Of a stretch of DNA of 64,000 nt, positions 42,416-52,118 are shown piece after piece. Positions within the stretch are counted from its first letter, which is position 1, and each line of letters begins with the position of its first letter. The notes under the pieces were generated by a model. The model was not told the origin of the DNA and did not search any database. It worked only from the letters and a program-made list of their open reading frames with translations. Where the stretch lies: contig JAIUOW010000014.1 of the NCBI GenBank assembly GCA_020161775.1, positions 1-64,000 of the forward strand, written 5' to 3'. This DNA is from Pseudomonadota bacterium. GTDB taxonomy: Bacteria > Pseudomonadota > Gammaproteobacteria > Burkholderiales > Burkholderiaceae_C. The translations under genes and the position numbers were made by a program.

Positions 42416-43039
42416 ATGAACACGCAGTCGCCCCTGATCCACCTGATCGACGACGACGAGGCCGTGCGTACCAGCCTCGCACTGCTGATCGGCACCGTGG
42501 GGCTGCGCGTGCAGGCCTGGGCCGATCCGCAGGCCTTCATGGCGGGGTTTGACCGCCAGGGCATTGGCGCCATCGTGCTGGACGTGCGCATGCCCGGCAT
42601 CAGCGGCCTGGCCGTGCTGGACCAACTGGTAGCCCAGGGCGTGGATCAGCCGGTGATCATGCTCACCGGCCACGGCACGGTAGAGATGTGCCGGCGGGCG
42701 TTCAAGGCAGGTGCGGCGGAGTTCCTGGAAAAGCCGGTGGACGACGAGTCCCTGCTGGAGGCGCTGCAGGCCGCCGTGCGCACGCACGTGAAGTCGCGCG
42801 AGCGCCACCAGGCCGACCGCGCCGCGCGCGAACGCTTCGCCCAGCTGTCGGCGCGCGAGCGCGAGGTGCTGGGCCTGATCGTCACGGGCCTGACCAACAA
42901 GGAGATCGGCCGCGCGCTGGATGTGTCGCCGCGCACGGTGGAAACGCACCGCGCCAACCTGTTTGCCAAGCTGCAGGCCGCATCGCTGGCCCAGCTGATC
43001 CGCGGCTATGCCACGCTGGTGGACAGCGGCACGCCCTGA
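42416..43039 (+). CDS. FixJ-type response regulator
   Basis: A 207-residue regulator. Receiver acidic residues IDDDEA (11-16), phosphoacceptor Asp56 in IVLDVRMPG, Thr in MLTGHG and Lys in FLEKPVDD; LuxR output domain LSAREREVLGLIVTGLTNKE and RTVETHRANLFAKLQA. Start at the ATG 42416; a GTG at 42404 overlapping the kinase stop is possible. Cotranscribed with the kinase. A palindrome just after its stop, before an ankyrin-repeat gene, is a plausible target site. Confidence 0.93.
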   Translation: MNTQSPLIHLIDDDEAVRTSLALLIGTVGLRVQAWADPQAFMAGFDRQGIGAIVLDVRMPGISGLAVLDQLVAQGVDQPVIMLTGHGTVEMCRRAFKAGAAEFLEKPVDDESLLEALQAAVRTHVKSRERHQADRAARERFAQLSAREREVLGLIVTGLTNKEIGRALDVSPRTVETHRANLFAKLQAASLAQLIRGYATLVDSGTP

Positions 43040-43043
43040 GGCT

Positions 43044-43065
43044 GGCTGCGTAGTTCTACGCAGCC
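43044..43065 (+). promoter_or_regulatory. Palindrome GGCTGCGTAG-TT-CTACGCAGCC, probable FixJ-type operator
   Basis: Perfect 10-bp arms around TT. A partial second site, CGTAGCCGTACG, follows about nine bases downstream (43070-43081), and a TACAGT hexamer lies about 35 bases beyond. The paired sites upstream of the ankyrin gene's likely promoter fit an activator target of the FixJ-type regulator. The same palindrome could instead act as a hairpin for the regulator transcript, but it lacks a T run. Confidence 0.5.
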
Positions 43066-43161
43066 ACGCGCGTAGCCGTACGAATGGGCAAAACGCTGCC
43101 CCCTTCCTACAGTGCGGTCACGGTTGATTGAACCGTGAAGCCCTCCCCGAAGGAAACCACC

Positions 43162-43851
43162 ATGCACCAGCTTGTATGCGCCCTCACCCTGACGATCGCC
43201 GCCGCCGTGGCGGGCCCCGCGCTGGCCCAGGTGGGCCCCACGCCCGCCGAAGCCGCGCGCTACGCCGGCCTGCACGCGGCCGCCCACCAGGGCGATGTGG
43301 CGCAGATCACCCGGCTGGCCGCCGCGCGGGCCGACCTGAACGCACGCGACGGCAATGGCCGCACGCCGTTGCACGTGGCCACGTTTGCCAGGCAACGCGA
43401 GGCGATCCGGGCGCTGGTCAAGGCCGGCGCCGGCATCGACCTGCTGGACAACGACCGCTATGACGGCGTGACCATTGCATCCGTGGCCGACGACGAGGAC
43501 ACCCTGCGCGTGCTGCTGTCGCTGGGCGCCAGCGCGAAGCAGGTGACGAGCCGCTACGACGGCACGGCGCTGATCGCGGCAGCCCATCTGGGCCATGACG
43601 GCGTGGTGCGCCAGCTCATTGCCGCGGGCGCGCCGCTGGACCATGTGAACAACCTGCACTGGACGGCGGTGATCGAATCCATCGTGCTGGGCAATGGCGG
43701 CGCGCGCCACCAGGCCACGCTCAAGGCCCTGGTCGACGCCCGGGCCAACCTGCAGCTCAAGGACCGCCAGGGCGCCACACCGCTGCAGCTGGCCCGCACG
43801 CGCGGCTATGGCGAGATGGTGAGGATGCTGGAGGCCGCGGGCGCGCGCTGA
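43162..43851 (+). CDS. Periplasmic ankyrin-repeat protein
   Basis: A 229-residue protein with a cleavable signal peptide (about 1-23, ending ALAQ). The mature part is ankyrin repeats: GLHAAAHQGDVAQITRLAAA, NGRTPLHVATFARQREAIRA, then degenerate repeats to QGATPLQLARTRGYGEMVRM. GAAGGAA before the ATG at 43162 supports this start. Periplasmic ankyrin proteins often bind partner enzymes (for example AnkB with catalase); no partner is visible here. Placed after the two-component pair and its palindromic site, so it is a likely target. Confidence 0.9.
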   Translation: MHQLVCALTLTIAAAVAGPALAQVGPTPAEAARYAGLHAAAHQGDVAQITRLAAARADLNARDGNGRTPLHVATFARQREAIRALVKAGAGIDLLDNDRYDGVTIASVADDEDTLRVLLSLGASAKQVTSRYDGTALIAAAHLGHDGVVRQLIAAGAPLDHVNNLHWTAVIESIVLGNGGARHQATLKALVDARANLQLKDRQGATPLQLARTRGYGEMVRMLEAAGAR

Positions 43852-43927
43852 AACGGACGCAGGCCCCGCGTCGCTCTAGGGAAAAACACAATGCCCGCGC
43901 AGGCTGCGCGCGCCTAGCATCGGCGCC

Positions 43928-44857
43928 ATGCCCGCTACCGCCGGGGCGGGGCCGTCCGGCGCCGCCCGTCCCGCCATCCACCGCGAAGTCCTGCCCTCCG
44001 CCTCGCGCCACGTGAGCCTGGCGCTGGTGGTGATCCCCGGCCCGGTGCACGAGATCGAGCCCGAGCCCTACCTGCGCATCAGCTTCAACGTGGGGCCCTC
44101 CTATTCGTTCGATGCCTCGGGCCCCGGCACCCACGCCAGCTTTGCCATGCGCCACCATGCGCTGATGGTGATACCGCCGGGCACGGCAGTGGCCCACAGC
44201 ACGGCCACCCCGCGCCCCGCGGGCCGCGCGCTCAAGCCGGCGCGGCTGGCCACGTTTCGAATCTCTACCGAGCTGCTGGCCGACAGCGCCATTGCGCTGG
44301 GCCTGCCGCCCGAACGCGCACAGCTGCGCCACCAAGTGGTGCCGGGTGACGAGGTGTTGCGCCTGCTGTCGCAGGCGCTGTACGCCGACCTGCGCGAAGG
44401 CCACCCCGACGGCGCACGCGCCACCGAACGGCTGGCCATGGCGCTGGTCACGCGGCTTTTGCTGCGCGAGCAGGACCGCACCGCCGGCCCGGCGCAGGGC
44501 GGGCTGGACAGGGCCCGTGCCCATATCGACGCCCACCTGGGCGACAGCCTGGGCCTGGAGGACCTGGCCGCGGTGGCAGGCATGAGCCTGTTTCACTTCT
44601 GCCGGGTGTTCCGCGAGTCCACCGGCGTCACGCCGCACCAGTACATCGTGGGCCGGCGCATGGAGCTGGCCTGCCGGCTGCTGTGGTCGGCCCGGCTGGC
44701 ACCGGGCGGCGGCCCCGGCATGCTGGACATCGCGCTGGCCTGCGGCTTCAGCTCGCAAAGCCACTTTGCCGCGCAGTTTCGCCGCCACACGGGCCAGACG
44801 CCCCGGCAATGGCAACGCAACCTGGGCCAGGCGGCCGACACGCCCCAGGCGCCTTGA
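43928..44857 (+). CDS. AraC-family transcriptional regulator
   Basis: A 309-residue regulator with an N-terminal sensory half (about 20-190) and a C-terminal AraC double helix-turn-helix: RAHIDAHLGDSLGLEDLAAV, MSLFHFCRVFRESTGVTPHQ, and the second motif LDIALACGFSSQSHFAAQFR. A short Gly/Pro insertion (APGGGPG) sits between the helices. The effector is unknown. The following periplasmic binding protein gene, on the same strand after 159 bases, could be a target. Confidence 0.9.
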   Translation: MPATAGAGPSGAARPAIHREVLPSASRHVSLALVVIPGPVHEIEPEPYLRISFNVGPSYSFDASGPGTHASFAMRHHALMVIPPGTAVAHSTATPRPAGRALKPARLATFRISTELLADSAIALGLPPERAQLRHQVVPGDEVLRLLSQALYADLREGHPDGARATERLAMALVTRLLLREQDRTAGPAQGGLDRARAHIDAHLGDSLGLEDLAAVAGMSLFHFCRVFRESTGVTPHQYIVGRRMELACRLLWSARLAPGGGPGMLDIALACGFSSQSHFAAQFRRHTGQTPRQWQRNLGQAADTPQAP

Positions 44858-45016
44858 GGACGCCCCTGAGTTACCTGCGCGACAGCTTTACAGGGTTTGC
44901 CTGAGGCGCTGCGCGCAAGATTGCGCCAAACGCCGCGCCGCACCGCAATTTCGGGCCAGACCGCCGGGGTTGCGGTCGGCACAGTGACATCTCCCACAAC
45001 CACAACGGAGACGTCG

Positions 45017-46159
45017 ATGAGGCACCTGACCCACCACCCCCTGACCCGCCGCACCGTGCTGGGCGGCCTGGCAGCCACTGCCCTGGGCGCACGCGCCAGC
45101 GTGCCGCCGCCCAAGGGCGAGCTGCTCATCGGCCAGAGCGCGCCGCTGTCCGGCATGATGGCCAACCCCATGGCCAATGTGCTGGCCGGCCAGCAGCTGG
45201 CCATTGACGAGATCAACCGCAAGGGCGGCATTGGCGGGCGCCGCGTGCGGCTGGACATCCTGGACGACGGCTTTGACGCCAAACGCACGCTGGAAAACTC
45301 GCGCACGCTGGTCGAGCAGCGCGGCGCGCTGTCGCTGTTTGGCACGGTGGGCACGGGCCAGACGCTGGCCGTGCTGCCCTACATCGCCGAAAAGCGCGTG
45401 CCGCTGATTGCCGCCTACAGCGGCAGCCCCGCCCTGCGTACGCAACCCAATCCGTATTTCTTCACCACCCAGGCCGGCTACGACGACGAGCTGGTGCGCA
45501 TCGTGCGCAACCTGGTGGCCGTGCAGGCCAGGCGCATCGCCCTGGTCTACCAGGACAACGAATTCGGCAAGCTGCTGGCGCCGCTGGCGGAAAAAATCAT
45601 CGCTGCCGAAGGCGCCACACTGGCTGGCTCACGCTCGCTGCAGACCTCGGGCGCGGACGCCGTGCCGGCCGCGCAGGCCGTGGCGGCCATGAAGGCGCAG
45701 GCGGTGGTGATGCTGGTGGCCGGCCCGGCCGTGATCGGCTACATCAAGGCCAACCGCGCCCATGCGGGGCTGCCGGTGTACACGCTGTCGCTGTCGGTGG
45801 GCTCGGCCATTTTGAAGGCCCTGGGTGACGACGCGCGCGGGCTGGCCGTGTCGCGCGCCACGCCCTACCCCTGGCGTGCCACCACGCCACTGGCCAAGGA
45901 GTTCAACGCCGTGATGGCCCGCGCAGGCAAGGAGGTGGACTACGACCACTACCTGGGCTACATCAACATGCAGGTGATGGCCGCCGGCCTGCGCGGCGCG
46001 GGCAAGAACCCCACGCCGGAATCCGTGCGTGAGGCGATGGAAAAGCTGACCCGGCTCGACCTGGGCGGCTACACGATGGAGTTCGGGCCGGACAAGCGGC
46101 ACGGCTCGAACTTCGTGGAGATCACCGTGGTCGGCCCACGCGGCAACTTCATCAGGTGA
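45017..46159 (+). CDS. ABC transporter substrate-binding protein (branched-chain amino acid type, Peripla_BP_6)
   Basis: A 380-residue periplasmic binding protein. The N-terminus has a Tat-like twin-arginine signal ([19 protein letters not shown]). Two-lobed fold with [45 protein letters not shown]-like loop and [11 protein letters not shown]. Members bind amino acids, amides or aromatic acids. No permease or ATPase genes adjoin, so it is an orphan that must share a transporter. GGAG seven bases before the ATG. It overlaps tyrS tail to tail by eight bases. Confidence 0.92.
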   Translation: MRHLTHHPLTRRTVLGGLAATALGARASVPPPKGELLIGQSAPLSGMMANPMANVLAGQQLAIDEINRKGGIGGRRVRLDILDDGFDAKRTLENSRTLVEQRGALSLFGTVGTGQTLAVLPYIAEKRVPLIAAYSGSPALRTQPNPYFFTTQAGYDDELVRIVRNLVAVQARRIALVYQDNEFGKLLAPLAEKIIAAEGATLAGSRSLQTSGADAVPAAQAVAAMKAQAVVMLVAGPAVIGYIKANRAHAGLPVYTLSLSVGSAILKALGDDARGLAVSRATPYPWRATTPLAKEFNAVMARAGKEVDYDHYLGYINMQVMAAGLRGAGKNPTPESVREAMEKLTRLDLGGYTMEFGPDKRHGSNFVEITVVGPRGNFIR

Positions 46160-47384
46160 GCGTCACCCGCGCAAACTTGCGCTTGCCCACCTGCACCACG
46201 TAGGTGCCCGCGCCCAGCTTCAGTGCCTTGTCGCTGACCACGCCGGAGTCCACCCGGACACCGCCGCCATCAATCAGGCGGCCGGCTTCCGTGGTGGACG
46301 GGGCCAGGCCAGCAGCCTTCAGCAGCGCGCCGATGCCCATGGGCGCGCCCGACAGCGTCATGGCCGGGATGTCGTCCGGCACGCCGCCCTTGCTGCGGTT
46401 GATGAAGTCCTGCTCCGCCGCGTCGGCAGCCGCCGCGCTGTGGAAGCGCGCGGTGATTTCCTTGGCCAGGGCGACCTTGGCGTCCTTGGGATTGCGGCCG
46501 CCGTCGACTTCCTTCTTCAGGGCGGCGATGTCCGCTTCGGAGCGGAACGACAGCAGCGTGTACCAGCGCCACATCAGCGTGTCGCTGATGGACAGCACCT
46601 TGGCAAACATGGTGTTGGCGTCCTCGGTCACACCGATGTAGTTGTTCTTGCTCTTGGACATCTTGTCCACGCCGTCCAGCCCTTCGAGCAGCGGCATGGT
46701 CAGGATGCACTGCGGCTCCTGGCCGTATTCCTGCTGCAGGTGGCGGCCCATGAGCAGGTTGAACTTCTGGTCGGTGCCGCCCAGCTCCAGGTCGCTCTTG
46801 AGCGCCACGCTGTCATAGCCCTGCATCAGCGGGTAGAGAAACTCGTGGATGGAAATCGACGTGCCAGCGTTGAAGCGGTCATGGAAATCATTGCGCTCCA
46901 TCATGCGGGCCACGGTGTAGCGCGACGCCAGCTGGATCAGGCCGCGCGCGCCCAGCGGATCGCTCCATTCGCTGTTGTAGCGCAGCTCGGTTTTGGCTGG
47001 ATCCAGGATTTTCTCGGCCTGGGCGCGGTAGGTTTCGGCGTTCACCTTGATCTGCTCGGCCGTCAGCGGCGGACGCGTGGAGTTGCGCCCCGACGGGTCG
47101 CCGATCATGGACGTGAAGTCACCGATCAGGAAGATCACCGTGTGGCCCAGGTCCTGCAGCTGGCGCATCTTGTTGAGCACCACGGTGTGGCCGATGTGGA
47201 TGTCCGGTGCGGTCGGGTCCAGCCCCAGCTTGATGCGCAGCGGCACGCCGGTGACCTCTGCGCGGGCCAGCTTTTTCACCCAGTCGTCCTGCGGAATCAG
47301 CTCCTCACAGCCGCGCAACGTGACCGCCAGCGCCTCACGGACGCGGTCAGTCACCGGAAAATTTGTAACGGAAGCTTGATTCAT
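46152..47384 (-). CDS. tyrS: Tyrosyl-tRNA synthetase
   Basis: A 410-residue class I synthetase that charges tRNA-Tyr. HIGH motif at residues 63-66 ([10 protein letters not shown]), KMSKS at 241-245, and a C-terminal S4 domain (about 345-410) for tRNA binding. The sequence is of the TyrZ-like type common in Betaproteobacteria ([14 protein letters not shown]). Divergent from the M23 peptidase gene, part of the conserved block that runs on to anmK, erpA and rplM. Confidence 0.97.
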   Translation of the reverse strand: MNQASVTNFPVTDRVREALAVTLRGCEELIPQDDWVKKLARAEVTGVPLRIKLGLDPTAPDIHIGHTVVLNKMRQLQDLGHTVIFLIGDFTSMIGDPSGRNSTRPPLTAEQIKVNAETYRAQAEKILDPAKTELRYNSEWSDPLGARGLIQLASRYTVARMMERNDFHDRFNAGTSISIHEFLYPLMQGYDSVALKSDLELGGTDQKFNLLMGRHLQQEYGQEPQCILTMPLLEGLDGVDKMSKSKNNYIGVTEDANTMFAKVLSISDTLMWRWYTLLSFRSEADIAALKKEVDGGRNPKDAKVALAKEITARFHSAAAADAAEQDFINRSKGGVPDDIPAMTLSGAPMGIGALLKAAGLAPSTTEAGRLIDGGGVRVDSGVVSDKALKLGAGTYVVQVGKRKFARVTLT

Positions 47385-47560
47385 AAGGGTTTTTTCAGAT
47401 GTCCACGGGGGCGGGCTGGCTATACTGCGTTCAATTGCCTAAGCCGGATTTTAAGTGGCTCGGTTTTTGCTGATCGTCTGTCAGACATCAGCGATATGCA
47501 ACGTAGGGAACCGTCCTGCCGCAGTGCGGGACTTATCGGCTCTTTCTGGGGACTCATCTT

Positions 47561-48913
47561 TTGAACAACGGCCTGACCGCCGCCGTGGACGCCTTGTTGT
47601 CCCGCGTGGCCCACACCATCGAGCACCACCCCAAACACGTCACCGCCCTGGTGGCCGCCCTGTTGCTGGGCGGCGGCGGCGGTGCGTATGCGGTGGCCTC
47701 GCTGGCACCCGACGCCGCCGACCTGCCCGTGCGCCAGGTCACCGAAGCCGTGGAACCCCTGCCCCTGCAGGCCCAGGCCGAGCTGCTGGACGCCCACAGC
47801 TTCAGCCTGTTCCGCTCGGACATCACGCGCTCCACCGACACAGCCGAGGCGCTGCTGCAGCGCCTTGGCATCAACGACCCGGCGGCCGCGGCCTTCCTGC
47901 GCAATGACGCCCATTTCCGTAATGGCCTGCTGGGCCGTGCCGGGCGCACCGTCACCGCCGAAGCCAGCGACACCAACGGCCTTTTGCGCCTGAGCGCGCG
48001 CTGGGTCACCGAGGACGACGGCCAGTTCACCCGGCTGGTGATTGAAAAAACCCCACAGGGTATGGCTTCGCGCCTGGAAAAAGCCCCGCTGTCTGCCTCC
48101 AGCCGGCTGGGCAGCGGCACCATCAAGTCGTCGCTGTTTGCCGCAACGGACGAGTCCCGCATCCCTGACGCCGTGGCCGTGCAGATCGCCGAGATCTTTT
48201 CCGGCGACATCGACTTTCACCGTGCCCTGCGCAAGGGCGATCGCTTCAGCGTGGTGTACGAATCGCTGGAGGCCGATGGCGAGCCGCTGCGCACCGGCCG
48301 CGTACTGTCCGCCGAGTTCGTGAATGACGGCAGGACCTACCAGGCCATGTGGTTCCAGGAGCCCGGCAGCAAGGGCGGCTACTACACACTGGACGGCCAG
48401 AGCCTGCGCCGCGCCTACCTGGCCTCGCCCATGGAGTTTTCGCGGGTGAGCAGCGGCTTCAAGATGCGCTTTCACCCCATCCTGCAGAAGTGGCGCGCCC
48501 ACCTGGGGGTGGACTATGCAGCGCCCACCGGCACGCCCGTGCGCAGCGTGGGCGACGGCGTGGTTGAATTTGCTGGCGTGCAAAACGGCTTTGGCAACGT
48601 GGTGTTCGTGCAGCACCGCAACCAGCACGTGACGGTGTACGCCCACCTGAGCCGTATCAATGTGCGCCGCGGCCAGACCGTGAGCCAGGGCCAGAACATC
48701 GGTGCCGTGGGCGCCACGGGCTGGGCCACCGGGCCGCACCTGCACTTTGAATTCCGCGTCAAGGGCCAGCACCAGGACCCGATGACCATCGCCCGGCAAA
48801 GCGAGTCCGTGCCGGTGTCGGCCGCCGCCAAGCCCCTGTTCGACAAGCTGGCCATGGGCGTGCGCGTGCAGTTGTCCGCCGCCGGCTCCGTCCAGCAGGC
48901 CAGCGCCCAGTAA
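47561..48913 (+). CDS. M23-family peptidoglycan endopeptidase
   Basis: A 450-residue envelope protein. An N-terminal membrane helix (about 26-48) precedes a LysM/OapA-like and Csd3-like middle region (about 75-290) and a lysostaphin-fold M23 domain with zinc ligands His314, Asp318 and His395 and general base His362 (YAHLSR). The architecture is that of MepM/YebA-type cell wall hydrolases. The start is TTG with GGGGAC upstream; no ATG is suitably placed. Adjacent to anmK, which recycles the wall sugars such enzymes help release. Confidence 0.93.
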   Translation: MNNGLTAAVDALLSRVAHTIEHHPKHVTALVAALLLGGGGGAYAVASLAPDAADLPVRQVTEAVEPLPLQAQAELLDAHSFSLFRSDITRSTDTAEALLQRLGINDPAAAAFLRNDAHFRNGLLGRAGRTVTAEASDTNGLLRLSARWVTEDDGQFTRLVIEKTPQGMASRLEKAPLSASSRLGSGTIKSSLFAATDESRIPDAVAVQIAEIFSGDIDFHRALRKGDRFSVVYESLEADGEPLRTGRVLSAEFVNDGRTYQAMWFQEPGSKGGYYTLDGQSLRRAYLASPMEFSRVSSGFKMRFHPILQKWRAHLGVDYAAPTGTPVRSVGDGVVEFAGVQNGFGNVVFVQHRNQHVTVYAHLSRINVRRGQTVSQGQNIGAVGATGWATGPHLHFEFRVKGQHQDPMTIARQSESVPVSAAAKPLFDKLAMGVRVQLSAAGSVQQASAQ

Positions 48914-48930
48914 AGCGCCCACGCTGCCGC

Positions 48931-50040
48931 ATGGCCGGGCTGTACATCGGGCTGATGTCGGGCACCTCGCTCGACGGCGTCGATGGCGTGCTGGCCGATT
49001 TCTCCACCACCCCCTTGCGCGTGCGCGCGCATGCCTCCCGTGCGTTCGATGCGGATTTCCGGGCACAGCTGCTGGCGTTGAACACCAGCGGGGCCGACGA
49101 AATCCACCGCTGCGCGGCGGCGGCGCACGCGCTGGTGCAGGCCTACGCCGCCGTGGTGGCGCAGCTGCTGTCAATTGCCGGCGTGCAGGCCAGTGACGTC
49201 CAGGCCATCGGCGCGCACGGCCAGACGGTGCGCCACCAGCCCCGTGCCTTTGGCGCTACCGGCTACACCACCCAGATCAACAACCCTGCCCTGCTGGCCG
49301 AGCTGACCGGCATTGACGTGGTGGCCGACTTTCGCAGCCGCGACGTGGCCGCCGGTGGCCAAGGTGCGCCGCTGGCGCCTTTTTTCCACCAGGCGCAGTT
49401 CAGCCAGGCCGGCATGACCGTGGGTGTGCTCAACCTGGGCGGCATTTCCAACCTGACGCTGCTGCGCGGCGATGGCAGCATGACCGGCTTTGACTGCGGC
49501 CCCGCCAATGCGCTCATGGATGGCTGGTGCGAGCAGCACACCGGCCAGCCCTACGACCGTGGTGGCGCCTGGGCCGCCTCTGGCACCGTGCAGCCAGAAT
49601 TGCTGGCACAGCTGCTCGCCCACCCCTATTTCACGCAGATGCCGCCCAAGAGCACGGGGCGCGACCTGTTCAACCGCGCCTGGCTGGACGCCGCCCTGGC
49701 GCCGCACGCGACATTGGCGCCCGTGGACGTGCAGGCCACGCTGGCCGAACTGACCGCCCGCAGCTGCGCGGCCGAACTGCTGCGCCATGGGCCGCAAGCG
49801 GCAGAACTGGTGGTATGCGGCGGCGGCGCGTTCAACACCCATGTGATGCGGCGCCTGGCGGCATTGCTGCCTGCGGTGGCCGTGGTATCCAGCGCGCAGC
49901 GCGGGCTGCCGCCTCAGCAGGTGGAAGGCGCGGCCTTTGCCTGGCTGGCACGCAAGGCTGTACAACGTGAAAAGCTGGCCCTGCAAAGCACAACGGGCGC
50001 CCAGGGCGCCCGTGTGTTGGGGTGTGTCTACCCGGCTTAG
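48931..50040 (+). CDS. anmK: Anhydro-N-acetylmuramic acid kinase
   Basis: A 369-residue kinase that converts anhydro-MurNAc to MurNAc-6-phosphate in murein recycling. [17 protein letters not shown] at the N-terminus holds the ATP phosphate site; [47 protein letters not shown] and [16 protein letters not shown] are family blocks. Seventeen bases after the M23 peptidase gene, so probably cotranscribed. Its stop overlaps that of convergent erpA by four bases. Confidence 0.96.
   Translation: MAGLYIGLMSGTSLDGVDGVLADFSTTPLRVRAHASRAFDADFRAQLLALNTSGADEIHRCAAAAHALVQAYAAVVAQLLSIAGVQASDVQAIGAHGQTVRHQPRAFGATGYTTQINNPALLAELTGIDVVADFRSRDVAAGGQGAPLAPFFHQAQFSQAGMTVGVLNLGGISNLTLLRGDGSMTGFDCGPANALMDGWCEQHTGQPYDRGGAWAASGTVQPELLAQLLAHPYFTQMPPKSTGRDLFNRAWLDAALAPHATLAPVDVQATLAELTARSCAAELLRHGPQAAELVVCGGGAFNTHVMRRLAALLPAVAVVSSAQRGLPPQQVEGAAFAWLARKAVQREKLALQSTTGAQGARVLGCVYPA
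49993..50013. other. Perfect hairpin inside the 3' end of anmK
   Basis: ACGGGCGCCC (49993-50002) and GGGCGCCCGT (50004-50013) are exact reverse complements around a single A. The hairpin lies within the last codons of anmK and about 25 bases past the erpA stop on the other strand. It has no T run, but its place between convergent genes suggests a role in ending or stabilising transcripts. Confidence 0.5.
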
Positions 50041-50402
50041 GCCGAGAAGCTGGAACCGCAGCCGCAGGTGCTGGTGGCGTTCGGGTTCTTGATGACGAAC
50101 TGCGCGCCCTGCAGGTCTTCCTTGTAGTCGATCTCGGCGCCCACCAGGTACTGGTAGCTCATGGCGTCAATCAGCAGCGACACGCCGTTCTTGGTCATGA
50201 CGGTGTCGTCGTCGTTGGTGATTTCATCGAACGTGAAACCGTACTGGAAACCCGAGCAACCGCCGCCTTGCACAAACACGCGCAGCTTCAGGTCAGGATT
50301 GCCCTCTTCGGCGATCAGGTCAGCCACCTTGGTTGCAGCGCTGTCGGTGAAGACCAGCGGCAGGGGCATTTCAGTCTGGATGTTGTCTGCAACAGCGCTC
50401 AT
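50037..50402 (-). CDS. erpA: Iron-sulfur cluster insertion protein ErpA
   Basis: A 121-residue A-type carrier that delivers Fe-S clusters to apo-enzymes. The three ligand cysteines are Cys49 ([12 protein letters not shown]), Cys113 and Cys115 (CGCG near the C-terminus). Length and motifs match E. coli ErpA. Located in the conserved Burkholderiales block with bactofilin and the ribosomal protein genes; separated from bactofilin by 56 bases that may hold its own promoter. Confidence 0.96.
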   Translation of the reverse strand: MSAVADNIQTEMPLPLVFTDSAATKVADLIAEEGNPDLKLRVFVQGGGCSGFQYGFTFDEITNDDDTVMTKNGVSLLIDAMSYQYLVGAEIDYKEDLQGAQFVIKNPNATSTCGCGSSFSA

Positions 50403-50458
50403 GAAGGCTACTCCGGGTTACAAGTCCAAATAGTACAGCTTTTACGTCGGGAATAGCG

Positions 50459-50854
50459 TCAGAAGTTGTTTGCCGCCAGTTTGAGTAGGGGCTTTTCATC
50501 CGCGCCCGCCGTAGGGCGCAATTGCCCGGCAATCACCGCGCCTTGGTGCATTTCAAGGGCTTTGTAGTAAACATCGCCATCAATGCGGGCCTTGGGCTGC
50601 AGCTCCAGCAGCTCGCGGGTGTGCACGGGGCCGCGCACGGTGCCGTTGATGATGACGTGATCGGCATGGATTTCGCCCTCGACCGTGGCGCTTTCGGAGA
50701 TGACCAGGATGCTGGGGCTGTCGGGATTGGCCCGGATGTCGCCCACCAGCTCGCCATCGACGCGCAAGCCGTCGGTGAACTGGAAGTTGCCCTCGATGCG
50801 GCTGCCCTGGGCGATCAGGCTCTTGATCGGCGGTTGTGCCTTTTTGCCAAACAT
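50459..50854 (-). CDS. Bactofilin
   Basis: A 131-residue polymer-forming cytoskeletal protein (DUF583/bactofilin). It has an unstructured N-terminal tail (MFGKKAQPPIKS), then a right-handed beta-helix core of regular short strands (GNFQFTDGLRVDGELVGDIR, SATVEGEIHADHVIINGTVR, and so on) and a proline/charged C-terminal tail. Bactofilins form membrane-associated filaments that often recruit wall enzymes; the M23 peptidase a few genes away is a possible partner. Confidence 0.94.
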   Translation of the reverse strand: MFGKKAQPPIKSLIAQGSRIEGNFQFTDGLRVDGELVGDIRANPDSPSILVISESATVEGEIHADHVIINGTVRGPVHTRELLELQPKARIDGDVYYKALEMHQGAVIAGQLRPTAGADEKPLLKLAANNF

Positions 50855-50878
50855 GGTGTGTACCCCTCAACGACGGTC

Positions 50879-51586
50879 TTACAGTTTTATGCTTTGCACG
50901 GCACGGGTGGCGGTGCCTTCCACCAGCCTGGCGGACACGTTTTTTACCACGGCCTGGGGGGGCAAGTCGACAATTCCCTCGATGCGCCGGTACTGGCGGA
51001 ACTGCAGCGCCTGAGGGCCGCCGGGCAGCGCCATGGTCCACGGTTTGCCGTTTTCCAGCCCCGCCAGCGTCAGCTCAATCTGGCCCTTGAACTCGGGTGC
51101 ATTCTTCACAGGCTGCAGCACCAGCACCTGCCACTTGAGCTGGCGCTCACCCACCACCTCGGCATACAGGCCGCGGATGGAAACTCCGTCTTGCCCCGTG
51201 GACGGAATCAGCTTTTCAAAAAACCCCAGGTCGTCACGCAGCGCGCGATTGTCAGCCTCCAGCACACGCACCTGCGCGGCCATTTTTTCCTGCGCGGCGC
51301 GCTCGGCTGTCAGCAGGCTGCCTGAGGTGTTGGCGATGGACTGCGCCTTGTCGCGCTCTTCGCGCAGGCGGACGACCTCGGCACGCAGCTGCACCAGCTC
51401 TTCCTTGCCGCTGGTGTCCAGCCCGGCGATGTTCTTGCCAAACTCGAAAGCCCACAGCGCCACGGCGCCGCAAAAACCCAGCACGATGGCCATGATCACC
51501 CAGCGAAACGGCCAGGGCATGGCGCTGCGAACCGCCATGCGGGGGGCGCTGATGGTCAGGCGGCGGCGAAGCAGGCGAAAGCGCAT
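50879..51586 (-). CDS. DUF6776-type coiled-coil membrane protein
   Basis: A 235-residue protein. Residues about 27-48 form one transmembrane helix (RWVIMAIVLGFCGAVALWAF). Next comes a coiled coil (about 60-120; LVQLRAEVVRLREERDKAQS), then a beta-rich C-terminal domain (IRGLYAEVVGERQLKWQVLV). This is the protein usually encoded between rpsI and bactofilin in Burkholderiales; function unknown, probably envelope related. I start at ATG 51586; the in-frame extension to 51760 would cross the rpsI terminator. Confidence 0.88.
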   Translation of the reverse strand: MRFRLLRRRLTISAPRMAVRSAMPWPFRWVIMAIVLGFCGAVALWAFEFGKNIAGLDTSGKEELVQLRAEVVRLREERDKAQSIANTSGSLLTAERAAQEKMAAQVRVLEADNRALRDDLGFFEKLIPSTGQDGVSIRGLYAEVVGERQLKWQVLVLQPVKNAPEFKGQIELTLAGLENGKPWTMALPGGPQALQFRQYRRIEGIVDLPPQAVVKNVSARLVEGTATRAVQSIKL

Positions 51587-51642
51587 GTGGGGACGGGCGT
51601 TGTGGGGACGGGCGTCTGCGAAAGGACCAAGGGCGCCACAGA

Positions 51643-51682
51643 CAACAAAGCCGCAGCAAGTTTGACTTGTGCGGCTTTGTTG
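51643..51682 (-). terminator. Terminator of the rplM-rpsI operon
   Basis: CAACAAAGCCGCA (51643-51655) and TGCGGCTTTGTTG (51670-51682) are perfect 13-bp arms around a 14-base loop, starting about 30 bases past the rpsI stop on the minus strand. The stem end is T-rich (TTTGTTGTC), suggesting an intrinsic terminator or a 3' processing barrier before the next gene. Confidence 0.7.
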
Positions 51683-51713
51683 CGGCTGTAAGCGCCGATG
51701 CAGTAGCGGCGGA

Positions 51714-52106
51714 TTAGCGCTTGCTGAACTGCTTGCGGCGGCGTGCGGAGTGCAGGCCAACCTTTTTACGCTCGACTTCGCGGGCGTCGCGGGTCACGAA
51801 GCCAGCCTGGCTCAGTGCCGGCTTGAGCGACGCGTCGTAGTCGATCAGGGCGCGGGTGATGCCGTGGCGGGTGGCGCCGGCCTGGCCGGACTCACCACCA
51901 CCGTGCACGTTGACCTGGATGTCGAAGGTTTCGGCATGGTTGGTCAGCATGAGCGGCTGCTTGGCGATCATGATGGACGTCTCACGGCCGAAGTAGGCCT
52001 GGATGTCCTTGCCGTTCACCGTGATCTTGCCGGTGCCCTTTTTCAGAAACACGCGGGCGACGCTGGATTTGCGGCGGCCGGTGCCATTGTTCCATTCACC
52101 AATCAT
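51714..52106 (-). CDS. rpsI: 30S ribosomal protein S9
   Basis: A 130-residue ribosomal protein. It has the family opening [43 protein letters not shown], and the basic C-terminal tail ending RRRKQFSKR that reaches the P-site tRNA. Second gene of the L13-S9 operon, twelve bases after rplM. The ATG at 52106 gives the normal length; a start two codons upstream is possible. Confidence 0.97.
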   Translation of the reverse strand: MIGEWNNGTGRRKSSVARVFLKKGTGKITVNGKDIQAYFGRETSIMIAKQPLMLTNHAETFDIQVNVHGGGESGQAGATRHGITRALIDYDASLKPALSQAGFVTRDAREVERKKVGLHSARRRKQFSKR

Positions 52107-52118
52107 TCTCAAGGCTCC

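Noticed and set aside
42828-43040. Second DNA-binding gene downstream of the FixJ-type receiver
   Set aside because: It is simply the LuxR output domain of the same regulator, in the same frame.
47415-47430. TATACT as the promoter of the M23 peptidase gene
   Set aside because: The hexamer is good but no -35 is present at a usable distance, and the leader would be about 130 bases; left out as unproven.
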